Positions 17,201 through 23,832 of a stretch of 43,458 nt of DNA are shown here, piece after piece (the first letter of the stretch is position 1; each line of letters begins with the position of its first letter). Below the pieces are notes generated by a model. The model ran no database searches. It was not told where the DNA came from and was given only the letters and a program-made list of their open reading frames with translations. This DNA is from an uncultured Lachnospiraceae bacterium (lineage in GTDB: Bacteria > Bacillota > Clostridia > Lachnospirales > Lachnospiraceae), in NCBI GenBank assembly GCA_900539715.1, contig UQDA01000022.1, positions 1 to 43,458 on the forward strand, written 5' to 3'. The position numbers and the translations under genes were made by a program.

Positions 17201-17437
17201 ATCCTTGATAAGGTTACAAACGGAAAGATACAGCTCATCGTTAACACTCCTCTCGGCAAGAAGGGAGCGACGGATGACAGTTATATCCGTAAGGCTGCGA
17301 TTAAAAACCGTATCCCGTATATTACAACGATGGCCGCTGCAAAGGCGACCGTAGAAGGAATCCGTTCCGCAAAACGTGACGGAAAGCTTCCGGTGCAGTC
17401 TCTGCAGGAGTTCCATGCGAGCATTATGGATAAATAA
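14213..17437 (+). CDS. carB: Carbamoyl-phosphate synthase large subunit
   Basis: A 1074-residue subunit that makes carbamoyl phosphate from bicarbonate, ammonia and two ATP for pyrimidine and arginine synthesis. Both ATP-grasp halves are present and internally duplicated: the first opens with IIGSGPIIIGQACEFDYSG and has RPAYTMGGAGGG and EINPRTSRSSALASKATGFP; the second opens near residue 555 with ILGGGPNRIGQGIEFDYCC and has RPSYVLGGRGMEVVYD and EANPRASRTVPLVSKVCG. A C-terminal MGS-type allosteric domain (about 930-1074) ends the protein. ATG 14213 gives the usual length; ATG 14201, next to AAAGGA, is an alternative adding four residues. The small glutaminase subunit carA is not adjacent on either side, so it must be encoded elsewhere or the ammonia source must differ. 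Confidence 0.97.
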   Translation: MKRQDIHKVLIIGSGPIIIGQACEFDYSGTQACKALKQLGYEIVLVNSNPATIMTDPDTADITYIEPLNVDRLEQIIEKERPDALLPNLGGQSGLNLCSELQAAGVLDKYNVKVIGVQVDAIERGEDRIEFKNTMKNLGVEMARSDVAYSVEEALEIADKLGYPVVLRPAYTMGGAGGGLVYNKEELKTVCSRGLQASLVGQVLVEESILGWEELELEVVRDAKGNMITVCFIENIDPVGVHTGDSFCSAPMLTISEDVQKKLQEQAYKIVDAIQVIGGTNVQFAHDPVSGRAVVIEINPRTSRSSALASKATGFPIALVSAMLASGLTLDEIPCGKYGTLDKYVPGGDYIVLKFARWAFEKFKGVEDKLGTQMRAVGEVMSIGKTYKEALQKAIRSLEKNRYGLGHVNGYDRKTKKELLTMLATPSSERHFIMYEALRKGASVEEIHKLTKVKEYFIEQMKELVLEEEKLVSEYRGKLPSDEDLKQAKLDGFSDKYLSEILEIPEEDIRRRRTELGVVEGWEGVHVSGTQDSAYYYSSYHVEDKSPSDDSRQKVMILGGGPNRIGQGIEFDYCCVHAAKALHKLGFSTIIVNCNPETVSTDYDTSDKLYFEPLTLEDVLAIYEKEKPVGVIAQFGGQTPLNLAADLKKYGVNILGTTPETIDLAEDRDQFREMMEKLEIPMPEAGMAVNVEEALETAHRIGYPVMVRPSYVLGGRGMEVVYDDEALTFYMQQAVGVTPDRPILIDRFLHHATECEADAISDGENVFVPSVMEHIELAGIHSGDSACIIPPKGLSDEQVETIKDYTRKIAKELGVVGLMNMQYAIEDGRVYVIEANPRASRTVPLVSKVCGINMVQIATDIITLPYTGRKTPVTELREKKFSHYGVKEAVFPFNMFPEVDPVLGPEMRSTGEVLGMSTDFGDAFYKAEEGAGSKIPTEGCVLISVNDRDKAEVADVARGFYECGFEIMATGRTCDLIEAAGIPALKVCKIDEGRPNILDKVTNGKIQLIVNTPLGKKGATDDSYIRKAAIKNRIPYITTMAAAKATVEGIRSAKRDGKLPVQSLQEFHASIMDK

Positions 17438-17463
17438 AAACAGAGCATTCTGGTAAACTTATG

Positions 17464-17525
17464 AAACCGGCGTTGTGCGGTCCGGAAAGGGAAAACCTTT
17501 CGGGCTGTATAGCGCCGGTTTTTTA
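17464..17525 (+). terminator. Intrinsic terminator after carB
   Basis: A long stem with outer arms AAACCGGCG (17464-17472) and CGCCGGTTTTTT (17513-17524) and an inner arm GGAAAGG/CCTTTC, followed by a T run. It separates carB from the DedA gene. Confidence 0.85.
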
Positions 17526-17630
17526 TTATGGGGCGGATAGACCTAGACTTAAGAAAAAATTTCGGAATCTCTGCAGGTGTTTTTCCGTTTTGTGTCATAT
17601 ACTAAGCACAGATAAGGAGTGATGCACACA

Positions 17631-18131
17631 ATGAGCTTAGAAATTTTTATCGATTATTTTACGCAGTATGGGGCGATAGCGATCTTCGTAGTCGTATTTC
17701 TGGAATATCTGAATCTGCCGGGATTTCCGGCGGGGGTTATCATGCCGCTGGCAGGGGTATGGGCAGCGCATGGAAAGATAAGCTTTTTGGGGACAATGCT
17801 CCTGACGATCGCAGCGGGCGTATGCGGGAGCTGGCTTTTATATCTGCTCGGATATAAGGGAGGGGCGTTTCTTTTGGAAAAATATCTGAAAAAATTTCCG
17901 TCTCATAAGGAAAAAATTGATAAAAACTTTGAAATGCTGAAAAAACGGGGATGTATCGGCGTTTTTATCGGAAAGCTGATCCCTGTGATGCGGACGCTGA
18001 TATCAATCCCGGCGGGTGTGATGAAGATGAATTTCTGGAAATATACGATCAGCTCGGCACTGGGTGTGGCGGTATGGAATCTGTTTTTTGTAGGAGCGGG
18101 GTATATTCTGGGAGACGCGGTATTTGGATAA
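17631..18131 (+). CDS. DedA family membrane protein
   Basis: A 166-residue integral membrane protein of the DedA/SNARE-associated superfamily, with four or five hydrophobic segments. Family members flip undecaprenyl phosphate or other phospholipids and support membrane homeostasis; which one this is cannot be told. The signature region is GCIGVFIGKLIPVMRTLISIP then AGVMKMNFWKY, where the commonly conserved Arg before the first Pro is Lys here (GKLIP). An early FLEYLNLPGFPAGVIMPLAG segment matches the family's first re-entrant region. ATG 17631 is chosen; ATG 17622 sits too close to AAGGAG. The protein is a little shorter than the typical 190-210 residues. Confidence 0.85.
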   Translation: MSLEIFIDYFTQYGAIAIFVVVFLEYLNLPGFPAGVIMPLAGVWAAHGKISFLGTMLLTIAAGVCGSWLLYLLGYKGGAFLLEKYLKKFPSHKEKIDKNFEMLKKRGCIGVFIGKLIPVMRTLISIPAGVMKMNFWKYTISSALGVAVWNLFFVGAGYILGDAVFG

Positions 18132-18133
18132 AA

Positions 18134-18169
18134 AAAGAGACGGCACAAAATCGCTCGTGCCGTCTCTTT
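18134..18169. terminator. Bidirectional terminator between DedA and gpmA
   Basis: A perfect 13-bp stem, AAAGAGACGGCAC pairing with GTGCCGTCTCTTT, around a 10-nt loop. It has A residues on one side and T residues on the other and lies between convergent genes, so it should stop both transcripts. Confidence 0.9.
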
Positions 18170-18187
18170 CCATAATTATTAGAAATA

Positions 18188-18934
18188 TTATTTCTTACCC
18201 TGATTTGCTACAGCGTTCATCTTTGCTTCAATCTGGGACTGGTCGCCAAGGTAGTGATGACCGATCGCGTTGAAGTTATCGTCCAGCTCGTATACGAGCG
18301 GAACGCCTGTAGGAATGTTCAGCTCTGTGATATCTTCCTCAGAAATGTTGTCCAGATATTTAACGAGAGCACGAAGGGAGTTGCCGTGAGCAGCGATCAG
18401 AACCTTCTTGCCATCCTTCATATCTTTTTTGATGTTCTCCTCGTAGAAAGGAATAACACGTGCGATAGTATCCTTTAAGCTCTCTGTAAGAGGAAGCTCC
18501 TTGGGATCTACGTTTGCATAGGGAGCCTGCAGAGCGGGGTTGCGCTCATCAGTAGGCTCAAGAGCCGGGGGCTGGATGTCGAAGGAACGACGCCATACTT
18601 TAACCTGAGCCTCACCGTACTTCTCAGCAGTCTCGGATTTGTTCAGACCCTGCAGTGCGCCGTAATGACGCTCATTTAATTTCCATGTCTTAACAACGGG
18701 AATCCACTCTTCATTTAACTCCTGAAGAACGTGGTTTGCTGTGTGGATTGCACGCTGTAAGTAAGAAGTGTAGCAAACATCAAAAGAGAAGCCAGCCTCC
18801 TTTAACAGAACGCCGCCCTGAGCAGCCTCCTTGTGGCCGTTCTCGGACAGATCTACGTCAGTCCAGCCGGTAAACAGATTCTGCTGGTTCCATACGCTTT
18901 CGCCGTGGCGAATCATAACCAATTGATAGCCCAT
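18188..18934 (-). CDS. gpmA: 2,3-bisphosphoglycerate-dependent phosphoglycerate mutase
   Basis: A 248-residue glycolytic enzyme that interconverts 3- and 2-phosphoglycerate through a phosphohistidine. The catalytic RHGESVWN motif is at residues 9-16, followed by FTGWTDVDLSENGHKEA. ERHYGALQGLNKSETAEKYG and the second catalytic His in AAHGNSLRALVKYL complete the site. The length matches the family exactly. AGGAGG is well placed before the start. It is a single gene with its own promoter (18991-19019) and terminator, and codon use looks like that of a highly expressed gene (few rare codons), as expected for glycolysis. Confidence 0.97.
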   Translation of the reverse strand: MGYQLVMIRHGESVWNQQNLFTGWTDVDLSENGHKEAAQGGVLLKEAGFSFDVCYTSYLQRAIHTANHVLQELNEEWIPVVKTWKLNERHYGALQGLNKSETAEKYGEAQVKVWRRSFDIQPPALEPTDERNPALQAPYANVDPKELPLTESLKDTIARVIPFYEENIKKDMKDGKKVLIAAHGNSLRALVKYLDNISEEDITELNIPTGVPLVYELDDNFNAIGHHYLGDQSQIEAKMNAVANQGKK

Positions 18935-18990
18935 ATTGATTCTTCCTCCTGATTAAAATTACGATATTTTAGCCTGTTTGACTAAAGACA

Positions 18991-19019
18991 AGCATACACG
19001 ATTTTGAGGGAAAAATCAA
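18991..19019 (-). promoter_or_regulatory. Promoter of gpmA
   Basis: On the minus strand, TTGATT (19019-19014) and TATGCT (18996-18991) lie 17 bp apart, about 60 bases upstream of the gpmA start. Confidence 0.6.
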
Positions 19020-19028
19020 GACTTTCCC

Positions 19029-19057
19029 TTGCGTTTTTGACGGAGATGTGGTAAAGT
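19029..19057 (+). promoter_or_regulatory. Promoter of the MATE leader
   Basis: TTGCGT (19029-19034) and TAAAGT (19052-19057) lie 17 bp apart, with an expected start near 19064. This gives a leader of about 140 nt before the MATE gene. Confidence 0.55.
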
Positions 19058-19063
19058 GATTAG

Positions 19064-19183
19064 CGGTCTGGACTTCGGGGTGTAACATCGGAGCCGACTC
19101 ATAAAGAGAAATAGATGTCTGGAAGAAGGCTATAGATTTTGCTGTTTCTGAGATAAACAGCAGGATTTTAGCCTTTTTTTGTG
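19064..19183 (+). ncRNA. Structured leader with intrinsic terminator; candidate guanidine-IV (mepA-type) riboswitch
   Basis: About 120 nt between the proposed promoter and the MATE gene end in a clear intrinsic terminator: GGCTA and GCTGTTT on the left arm pair with AAACAGC and TAGCC on the right arm, followed by seven T. Terminating inside a 5' leader implies conditional read-through. The upstream part has an ACATC/GATGT pair (19086-19090 with 19114-19118) and a repeated GTCTGGA. The guanidine-IV (mepA motif) class is known to control MATE exporters in Clostridia by preventing termination, and this context fits. I cannot confirm its consensus from memory, so the class is tentative while the attenuator itself is well supported. 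Confidence 0.5.
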
Positions 19184-19187
19184 TGAA
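19132..19187 (+). terminator. Attenuator terminator upstream of the MATE gene
   Basis: Stem arms GGCTATAGATTTTGCTGTTT and AAACAGCAGGATTTTAGCC pair at both ends with an internal loop, and TTTTTTT follows directly. It lies between the promoter and the ribosome binding site of the gene, so it must be overcome for expression. Confidence 0.75.
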
Positions 19188-19204
19188 GAGAAAGGGAGGA
19201 TGGA

Positions 19205-20548
19205 ATGAATCAGGAATTTATGAAACAAAAAAAGGTTTTGCCGCTGGTGCTGTCGATGTCGCTGCCGATGATGGTATCGATGCTCATCAATTCATTGTAT
19301 AATATTGTGGACAGCATGTTTGTGGCACAGCTTGGTGAAGCGGCGCTTACCGCGGTTTCGCTTGTATATCCGCTCCAAATGCTTGTAACGAGTATTGGCG
19401 TCGGCTTTGGTGTCGGCATCAGCGCTGCGGCAGCATTTTATCTGGGTGCAGGAGAGCAAAAGAAAGCGGGCGAAGCGGCGTCGCAGGGATTCTTTTTAAG
19501 TATCATTCATGGTATTGGTCTGTCCATAGGATTATCAGCATTTCTGCCGTTATTTTTGAAGCTTTTTACATCGGACGGACAGATTTACGGGTGGGGACTG
19601 GAATATGGATTTATTGTAATGTCGTTTTCGGTTATCGTAACAATGCAGATAGCTTTTGAAAAAATCTATCAGTCACTTGGAAATATGATCGTACCTACAG
19701 TATGTCTTGCCGCAGGATGCATCACAAACATTGCGCTTGATCCGGTATTTATTTTTGGATTGGGGCCGGTTCCGCGGATGGAGGTGCGCGGGGCGGCGGT
19801 CGCAACGGTCATCGGTCAGATTGTGTCATTGCTGCTGTATGTGGTTTATTTTTTGAAAAAAGGAATGGGGATAGAATTTTCAAGACGTTTGATGAAACCG
19901 ACAGGAGACGTTTGCAAAAGGCTGTATATGGTCGGTATTCCGTCCTCTCTGACAATGGGTCTGCCGTCCCTTCTGGTGACGCTGTTAAACGGACTGGCAG
20001 GAGCGTTTTCGGCGATGTATGTGCTTGTTCTGGGCGTTTATTTTAAGCTCCAGACGTTCATTTATCTGCCTGCCAGCGGCATCGTGCAGGGGATGCGCCC
20101 GGTGCTCAGCTACAATTACGGCGCGGGCGAAAAACAGAGAATGAAGCAGATATTGGGTGTATGCACCGTTCTTATCCTTGTGATAATGGGAGCAGGAATG
20201 GCATTGTTCATGGGTTTTCCTGAGCCGATAATGAGGATGTTTACGAAGGATGCGGTAACGATACGGGAAGGCGCGGCAGCTCTTCGCATTATCAGCCTCG
20301 GTTTTGTGATATCCGGCATCAGTGTGACAGCCTCCGGTGCACTGGAGGCGCTTGGGGAGGGCGTTGCTTCCTTTATGATATCGATGCTCCGTTATCTGGC
20401 AGTAATTGTTCCGGCTGCGTGGATAGGCACGAAGCTGATAGGTATCACAGGGCTTTGGGCCGCGTTTCCTATTGCAGAGATTGTGACTGCGGCGGCATCT
20501 GCAGTGATATTTTGCATATGTTATAAAAAGTGCCTAAAAGGCATCTGA
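19205..20548 (+). CDS. MATE family efflux transporter
   Basis: A 447-residue membrane transporter with about 12 hydrophobic segments in two homologous halves. It starts with the MATE-typical PLVLSMSLPMMVSMLINSLYNI followed by VDSMFVAQLGEAALTAVSLVYPL. The second half has QGMRPVLSYNYGAGE, the counterpart of the family's QG..P...YN.G motif. MATE proteins export cationic drugs or metabolites using Na+ or H+ gradients. It looks like the MepA/DinF-like branch common in Clostridia. GGGAGGATGGA precedes the start. It is a single gene, controlled through the leader described above; if that is a guanidine-IV element, guanidinium or related cations would be natural substrates. Confidence 0.93.
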   Translation: MNQEFMKQKKVLPLVLSMSLPMMVSMLINSLYNIVDSMFVAQLGEAALTAVSLVYPLQMLVTSIGVGFGVGISAAAAFYLGAGEQKKAGEAASQGFFLSIIHGIGLSIGLSAFLPLFLKLFTSDGQIYGWGLEYGFIVMSFSVIVTMQIAFEKIYQSLGNMIVPTVCLAAGCITNIALDPVFIFGLGPVPRMEVRGAAVATVIGQIVSLLLYVVYFLKKGMGIEFSRRLMKPTGDVCKRLYMVGIPSSLTMGLPSLLVTLLNGLAGAFSAMYVLVLGVYFKLQTFIYLPASGIVQGMRPVLSYNYGAGEKQRMKQILGVCTVLILVIMGAGMALFMGFPEPIMRMFTKDAVTIREGAAALRIISLGFVISGISVTASGALEALGEGVASFMISMLRYLAVIVPAAWIGTKLIGITGLWAAFPIAEIVTAAASAVIFCICYKKCLKGI

Positions 20549-20571
20549 AAATACGGATGTATGGAAAAAAG

Positions 20572-21447
20572 CTAGCGCAGCCGGCGGCGGTATTGCTCCG
20601 GGGAGCAGTTCAAGTAGCTGCGGAATACACGGGCAAAATAATTCCCGTTTTCAAAGCCGCAGGCATGTGCGATAGAGGTAACGGGTTCGGAAGTATTTAA
20701 AAGAAGAAAAAGAGCGTTTTCAATACGGAGCCGGGTAAGATACTGTAAAGGTGTCTGCCCGGTTTCTTTTTTGAAAAGGCGGGTCAGATGTTCCTGGGAA
20801 ACGCCGCAGAAGGCTGCAGCTTCACCAATATCCGACAGGGAGGAGAAGCGTTCCTGAAAATATCCGCAGGCTCGTTGTACCAGAGGGGAATTTCCTTCTG
20901 ACGGGCTTTCAAGAGCGCGCAGCAGGCTGCACAGGAAGCTGTAGAGAAATTCGCCGCCCTCATAGGGGAGGGGGCGGGCAGCGCTGCACTTTTGGAAGAA
21001 GCGGAAAAAACGGGAGATAGCAGGGCTGGCGGCAGGTATGGAAAAGACTGATCCGGTAATTTTTTGAACTGCCTCCCAAAAAGGTGCGGCGGCAGCTCCT
21101 GTAAAATGGAGATAGAAATATTCCCATTCACCGGAAGAAATGCCGGAGCCGGGGGAAAAGGGCGCACCGGCTGTATCGGGCAGAAAGTAGCGTCCTTCCT
21201 GAGTCATGCGGATGAAAAAACCGTGTCCTTCCGGCAGGGGATAGCTTTTTTTCCCGTCCTGATAAATGCCGCAGCCTTTTAAGGTATACTGCAGAAGATA
21301 ACCTTCATAGGCAGGGCGTGTCCGGTTATCGAAAAAATAAGATTCCTCACAACGCCGTTCCACCCCTGTATCCATCAGAAAAAGCGGCGCATCCGGAAGT
21401 GTGTCCTCTTTTAAAAATCCAAAATTTCCAAACTGATATGATATCAA
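20572..21447 (-). CDS. AraC family transcriptional regulator, next to GH27 glycosidase
   Basis: A 291-residue regulator. The N-terminal half (about 1-170) is a cupin-like sugar-sensing domain (YLLQYTLKGCGIYQDG, LPEGHGFFIRMTQEGRYFLP). The last 100 residues are the AraC double helix-turn-helix: SLSDIGEAAAFCGVSQEHLT then RLFKKETGQTPLQYLTRLRI, and VTSIAHACGFENGNYFARVF then RSYLNCSPEQYRR. The start codon is TTG at 21447, supported by AGGAGG eight bases upstream; no in-frame ATG exists nearby. It is divergent from the GH27 gene and probably activates it in response to a sugar. Confidence 0.92.
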   Translation of the reverse strand: MISYQFGNFGFLKEDTLPDAPLFLMDTGVERRCEESYFFDNRTRPAYEGYLLQYTLKGCGIYQDGKKSYPLPEGHGFFIRMTQEGRYFLPDTAGAPFSPGSGISSGEWEYFYLHFTGAAAAPFWEAVQKITGSVFSIPAASPAISRFFRFFQKCSAARPLPYEGGEFLYSFLCSLLRALESPSEGNSPLVQRACGYFQERFSSLSDIGEAAAFCGVSQEHLTRLFKKETGQTPLQYLTRLRIENALFLLLNTSEPVTSIAHACGFENGNYFARVFRSYLNCSPEQYRRRLR

Positions 21448-21467
21448 AAAAGTATCCTCCTATATCA

Positions 21468-21480
21468 AAGAAGTCTTCTT
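21468..21480. promoter_or_regulatory. Palindrome at the -35 box of the GH27 promoter
   Basis: AAGAAGTCTTCTT is a perfect palindrome around a central T. Its right end overlaps the -35 hexamer that starts at 21479. It lies between the divergent AraC and GH27 genes and is a plausible regulator site, although AraC proteins more often bind direct repeats. Confidence 0.4.
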
Positions 21481-21507
21481 GAAGAGCCTGATATTGTTTA
21501 TTATAAT
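21479..21507 (+). promoter_or_regulatory. Promoter of the GH27 gene
   Basis: TTGAAG (21479-21484), a 17-bp spacer and TATAAT (21502-21507), with an expected start near 21514 and a leader of about 50 nt. Confidence 0.7.
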
Positions 21508-21562
21508 GGTTTTATCAGGAATATCAAGCAGGTCAAGATTCTGATGGAGAGAGGTATTTGAT

Positions 21563-22861
21563 ATGGATAAAAATTGTTTTGCAAAGACACCGCCGATGGG
21601 GTGGAACAGCTATGACTATTATGATACGACTGTAAATGAGGAGCAGATAAAAGCAAATGCGGATTTTATGGCGGCGAATTTAAAGGAATATGGCTGGGAA
21701 TATGTGGTGGTGGATATTCAGTGGTATGCCAACGGCGCGGGAACGAAGCGGGAGCAGTTCCAATACATTCCGTTTGACGATCTGGAAATGGATGATTACG
21801 GCAGACTGCAGCCGTCTCCGGCAAGATTTCCGTCGTCCGCAGGGGGCAGGGGATTTCGGCCGTTGGCAGATTATGTACACAGTCGGGGATTGAAATTCGG
21901 TATCCACATCATGCGCGGTATTCCAAGAAAGGCAGCGCAGGAGCATCTGCCCGTGCATGGAAGCGCATTTACTGCGGATATGACGGCAGATCCGGCATCT
22001 ATCTGCGGATGGAATCCCGATATGTACGGCGTAAGGAATAATGAGGCGGGACAGGCATGGTATGATTCTCTCATAGAGATGTATGCACAGTGGGGTGTGG
22101 ACTTTATCAAATGCGATGATATATGCGACAGCTGGCTGTATCGGAACGATAACTTTAACGGCTGGTTTGAAACGGAAATGCTGCATAAGGCGATTCAAAG
22201 GAGCGGGCAGAATATCGTTTTGAGTCTGTCTCCCGGACCGGCGCACATCGACCGGGCATGGCAGTATTGCAAATATGCGAATATGTGGCGTATCACGGAC
22301 GATTTCTGGGATGACTGGAAACTCCTGCTCCCGATGTTTGCACGCTGCGAGCTCTGGCAGGATCATGTGAAGCAGGGCTGCTATCCGGACTGCGATATGC
22401 TGCCGCTCGGAAAAGTCGGGAAAGGATTTGGGCAGGAGCGGGATACGAGGCTGACAAAGGAAGAGCAGAAAACGATGATGACGCTTTGGAGCTTTTTCAG
22501 GTCTCCGATGATGATCGGCGCGGAGCTGACGAAGCTGGATGCGTGGACGTTATCCCTTTTAACAAACAGGGATATCCTCGGACGGCTGAAAGCCTCCTGC
22601 AAAGGGACACAGATACTCAGAAATGAAAAGATGGCGGTCTGGAAGAGCGTGGACAAAGAGGACGGCAGCATTTGCGCCGCACTGTTTAATCTAAGTGATG
22701 AGGAAGCCCATCTGTCGGCGGAGCTTTCTGAGATAGAAGACGGGCTTAAGGATGCGGCGTTTACCGATATGTGGGACGGCAGCAGGGGAACAACGGAAAA
22801 TGGAAGGCTGGAGTCACTCGTCCCGGCACATGGGGTAAAGGCAGTCCGGTTCATAGGATAG
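21563..22861 (+). CDS. GH27 glycosidase (alpha-galactosidase or beta-L-arabinopyranosidase)
   Basis: A 432-residue glycoside hydrolase of family 27. The opening TPPMGWNSYDYYDTTVNEEQ is the clan GH-D signature. The nucleophile is Asp185 in GVDFIKCDDICDSW, and the acid/base is Asp246 or Asp247 in MWRITDDFWDDW. A (beta/alpha)8 barrel covers about residues 1-340, followed by a beta-sandwich domain. There is no signal peptide, so it acts inside the cell on imported oligosaccharides or glycosides. The family removes terminal alpha-galactose, but some members release beta-L-arabinopyranose; the GH127 arabinofuranosidase gene nearby makes that alternative worth testing. Its own AraC regulator is divergent, and the gene ends 3 bp from the stop of the second AraC gene. 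Confidence 0.9.
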   Translation: MDKNCFAKTPPMGWNSYDYYDTTVNEEQIKANADFMAANLKEYGWEYVVVDIQWYANGAGTKREQFQYIPFDDLEMDDYGRLQPSPARFPSSAGGRGFRPLADYVHSRGLKFGIHIMRGIPRKAAQEHLPVHGSAFTADMTADPASICGWNPDMYGVRNNEAGQAWYDSLIEMYAQWGVDFIKCDDICDSWLYRNDNFNGWFETEMLHKAIQRSGQNIVLSLSPGPAHIDRAWQYCKYANMWRITDDFWDDWKLLLPMFARCELWQDHVKQGCYPDCDMLPLGKVGKGFGQERDTRLTKEEQKTMMTLWSFFRSPMMIGAELTKLDAWTLSLLTNRDILGRLKASCKGTQILRNEKMAVWKSVDKEDGSICAALFNLSDEEAHLSAELSEIEDGLKDAAFTDMWDGSRGTTENGRLESLVPAHGVKAVRFIG

Positions 22862-22864
22862 GCT

Positions 22865-23677
22865 TTACCTCTGGCTGCGGTACTGTGACGGCGACATGCC
22901 GAATTGCTTCTTGAACGCCCGGCTGAGATGGAATTCATCGTAAAAGCCATAATTGGCAGCCGCTTCCCGCAGTCGGGCCTGAGGCTGGGAAATAAGGAAC
23001 TGGCGAACCATTTCAAGCTTTGTTTCCATCTGAACCGCAGAAAAGGTTTTGCCGTATGCTTTGCGGAAACGATTGTTTAAGGTACGTCCGCATATATAAA
23101 AACGGTCTGAAAGCTCTTCGGCAGAAAAGAAGGTCTGAGGTGTTGAGCGGATAAGACGCATGATTTCTTCGATAATAGGGTCGGGCTGTTTTGCAGCCGT
23201 TTCCTGAGTGGAAAGAGCTGAAAGCTCGCACAAAAGCAGGGAAAAGAGCAGAGCAGCCCGATCCTTTTGCGCCGGAGCATCTGTCCACGTGAGGGGAATG
23301 ATATCCTGAAAATATTGCCGTATACGGGGCGTGTGTCCGCAGTGGATGAGAGTTGGACAGGAAAAGAGCCTGTCGGTATCAGGAAAATCTGCCGCCTGAG
23401 CTTCTGCGTCGGTCGGCACGATATGGAGATACATATGTCTGTTTCCGGGATTGCAGAGCTGCCTGCCGTAATGATGACGACCGGCGGCAAGGATGAGCAG
23501 GTCATCGGTATTCAGAAAATATGCGGTATCATTTTCAAAAATTTCCCAGGTCCCGTTTAAAATATAAAGAAAATCATGCTCTGACATGATTCTGTCGGGA
23601 TGGACCATCCCGTTTATGCTCGTCACATAATTGCCCGCACTGATCTCGTGCATTCCCATTTTTTCCAGGCAGACCAT
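22865..23677 (-). CDS. AraC family transcriptional regulator, divergent from GH127
   Basis: A 270-residue regulator with an N-terminal cupin-like domain (MSEHDFLYILNGTWEIFEND, LLILAAGRHHYGRQL) and a C-terminal AraC DNA-binding domain (SAEELSDRFYICGRTLNNRF then RKAYGKTFSAVQMETKLEMV; LREAAANYGFYDEFHLSRAF then KKQFGMSPSQYRSQR). ATG 23677 is chosen because GGAGG lies six bases upstream; the in-frame ATG at 23752 would add 25 poorly conserved residues and run through the regulatory repeats. It is divergent from the GH127 gene and most likely its activator. Effector unknown, probably a pentose-containing sugar. Confidence 0.9.
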   Translation of the reverse strand: MVCLEKMGMHEISAGNYVTSINGMVHPDRIMSEHDFLYILNGTWEIFENDTAYFLNTDDLLILAAGRHHYGRQLCNPGNRHMYLHIVPTDAEAQAADFPDTDRLFSCPTLIHCGHTPRIRQYFQDIIPLTWTDAPAQKDRAALLFSLLLCELSALSTQETAAKQPDPIIEEIMRLIRSTPQTFFSAEELSDRFYICGRTLNNRFRKAYGKTFSAVQMETKLEMVRQFLISQPQARLREAAANYGFYDEFHLSRAFKKQFGMSPSQYRSQR

Positions 23678-23689
23678 AAATTCCTCCAA

Positions 23690-23810
23690 TATTTTCCATT
23701 TTATACATGCTATTTTCTTTTTGAACAATGGAATAAAATACAGATTTATCATATCATAAAAATAGTTGAATGGAAATAAAAATATCCAGATTTTACATGG
23801 AAATAGAAAA
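23690..23810. repeat. Four ATGGAAATA-like repeats, candidate AraC binding sites
   Basis: The 155-bp gap between the AraC and GH127 starts holds ATGGAATAAAATA (23728-23740), ATGGAAATAAAAATA (23770-23784), ATGGAAATAGAAAA (23797-23810) and an inverted ATGGAAAATA (23699-23690). Direct repeats upstream of a promoter lacking a good -35 box are typical AraC activator sites. Confidence 0.45.
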
Positions 23811-23832
23811 AACAGCGACAGGAGGAGAGTTC

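Noticed and set aside
16151..17416. 421-codon open frame opposite carB (and a 396-codon one at 14771-15961)
   Set aside because: Cys/His/Arg-rich translations without any family motif, lying antisense to a fully conserved gene; they reflect codon bias of carB.
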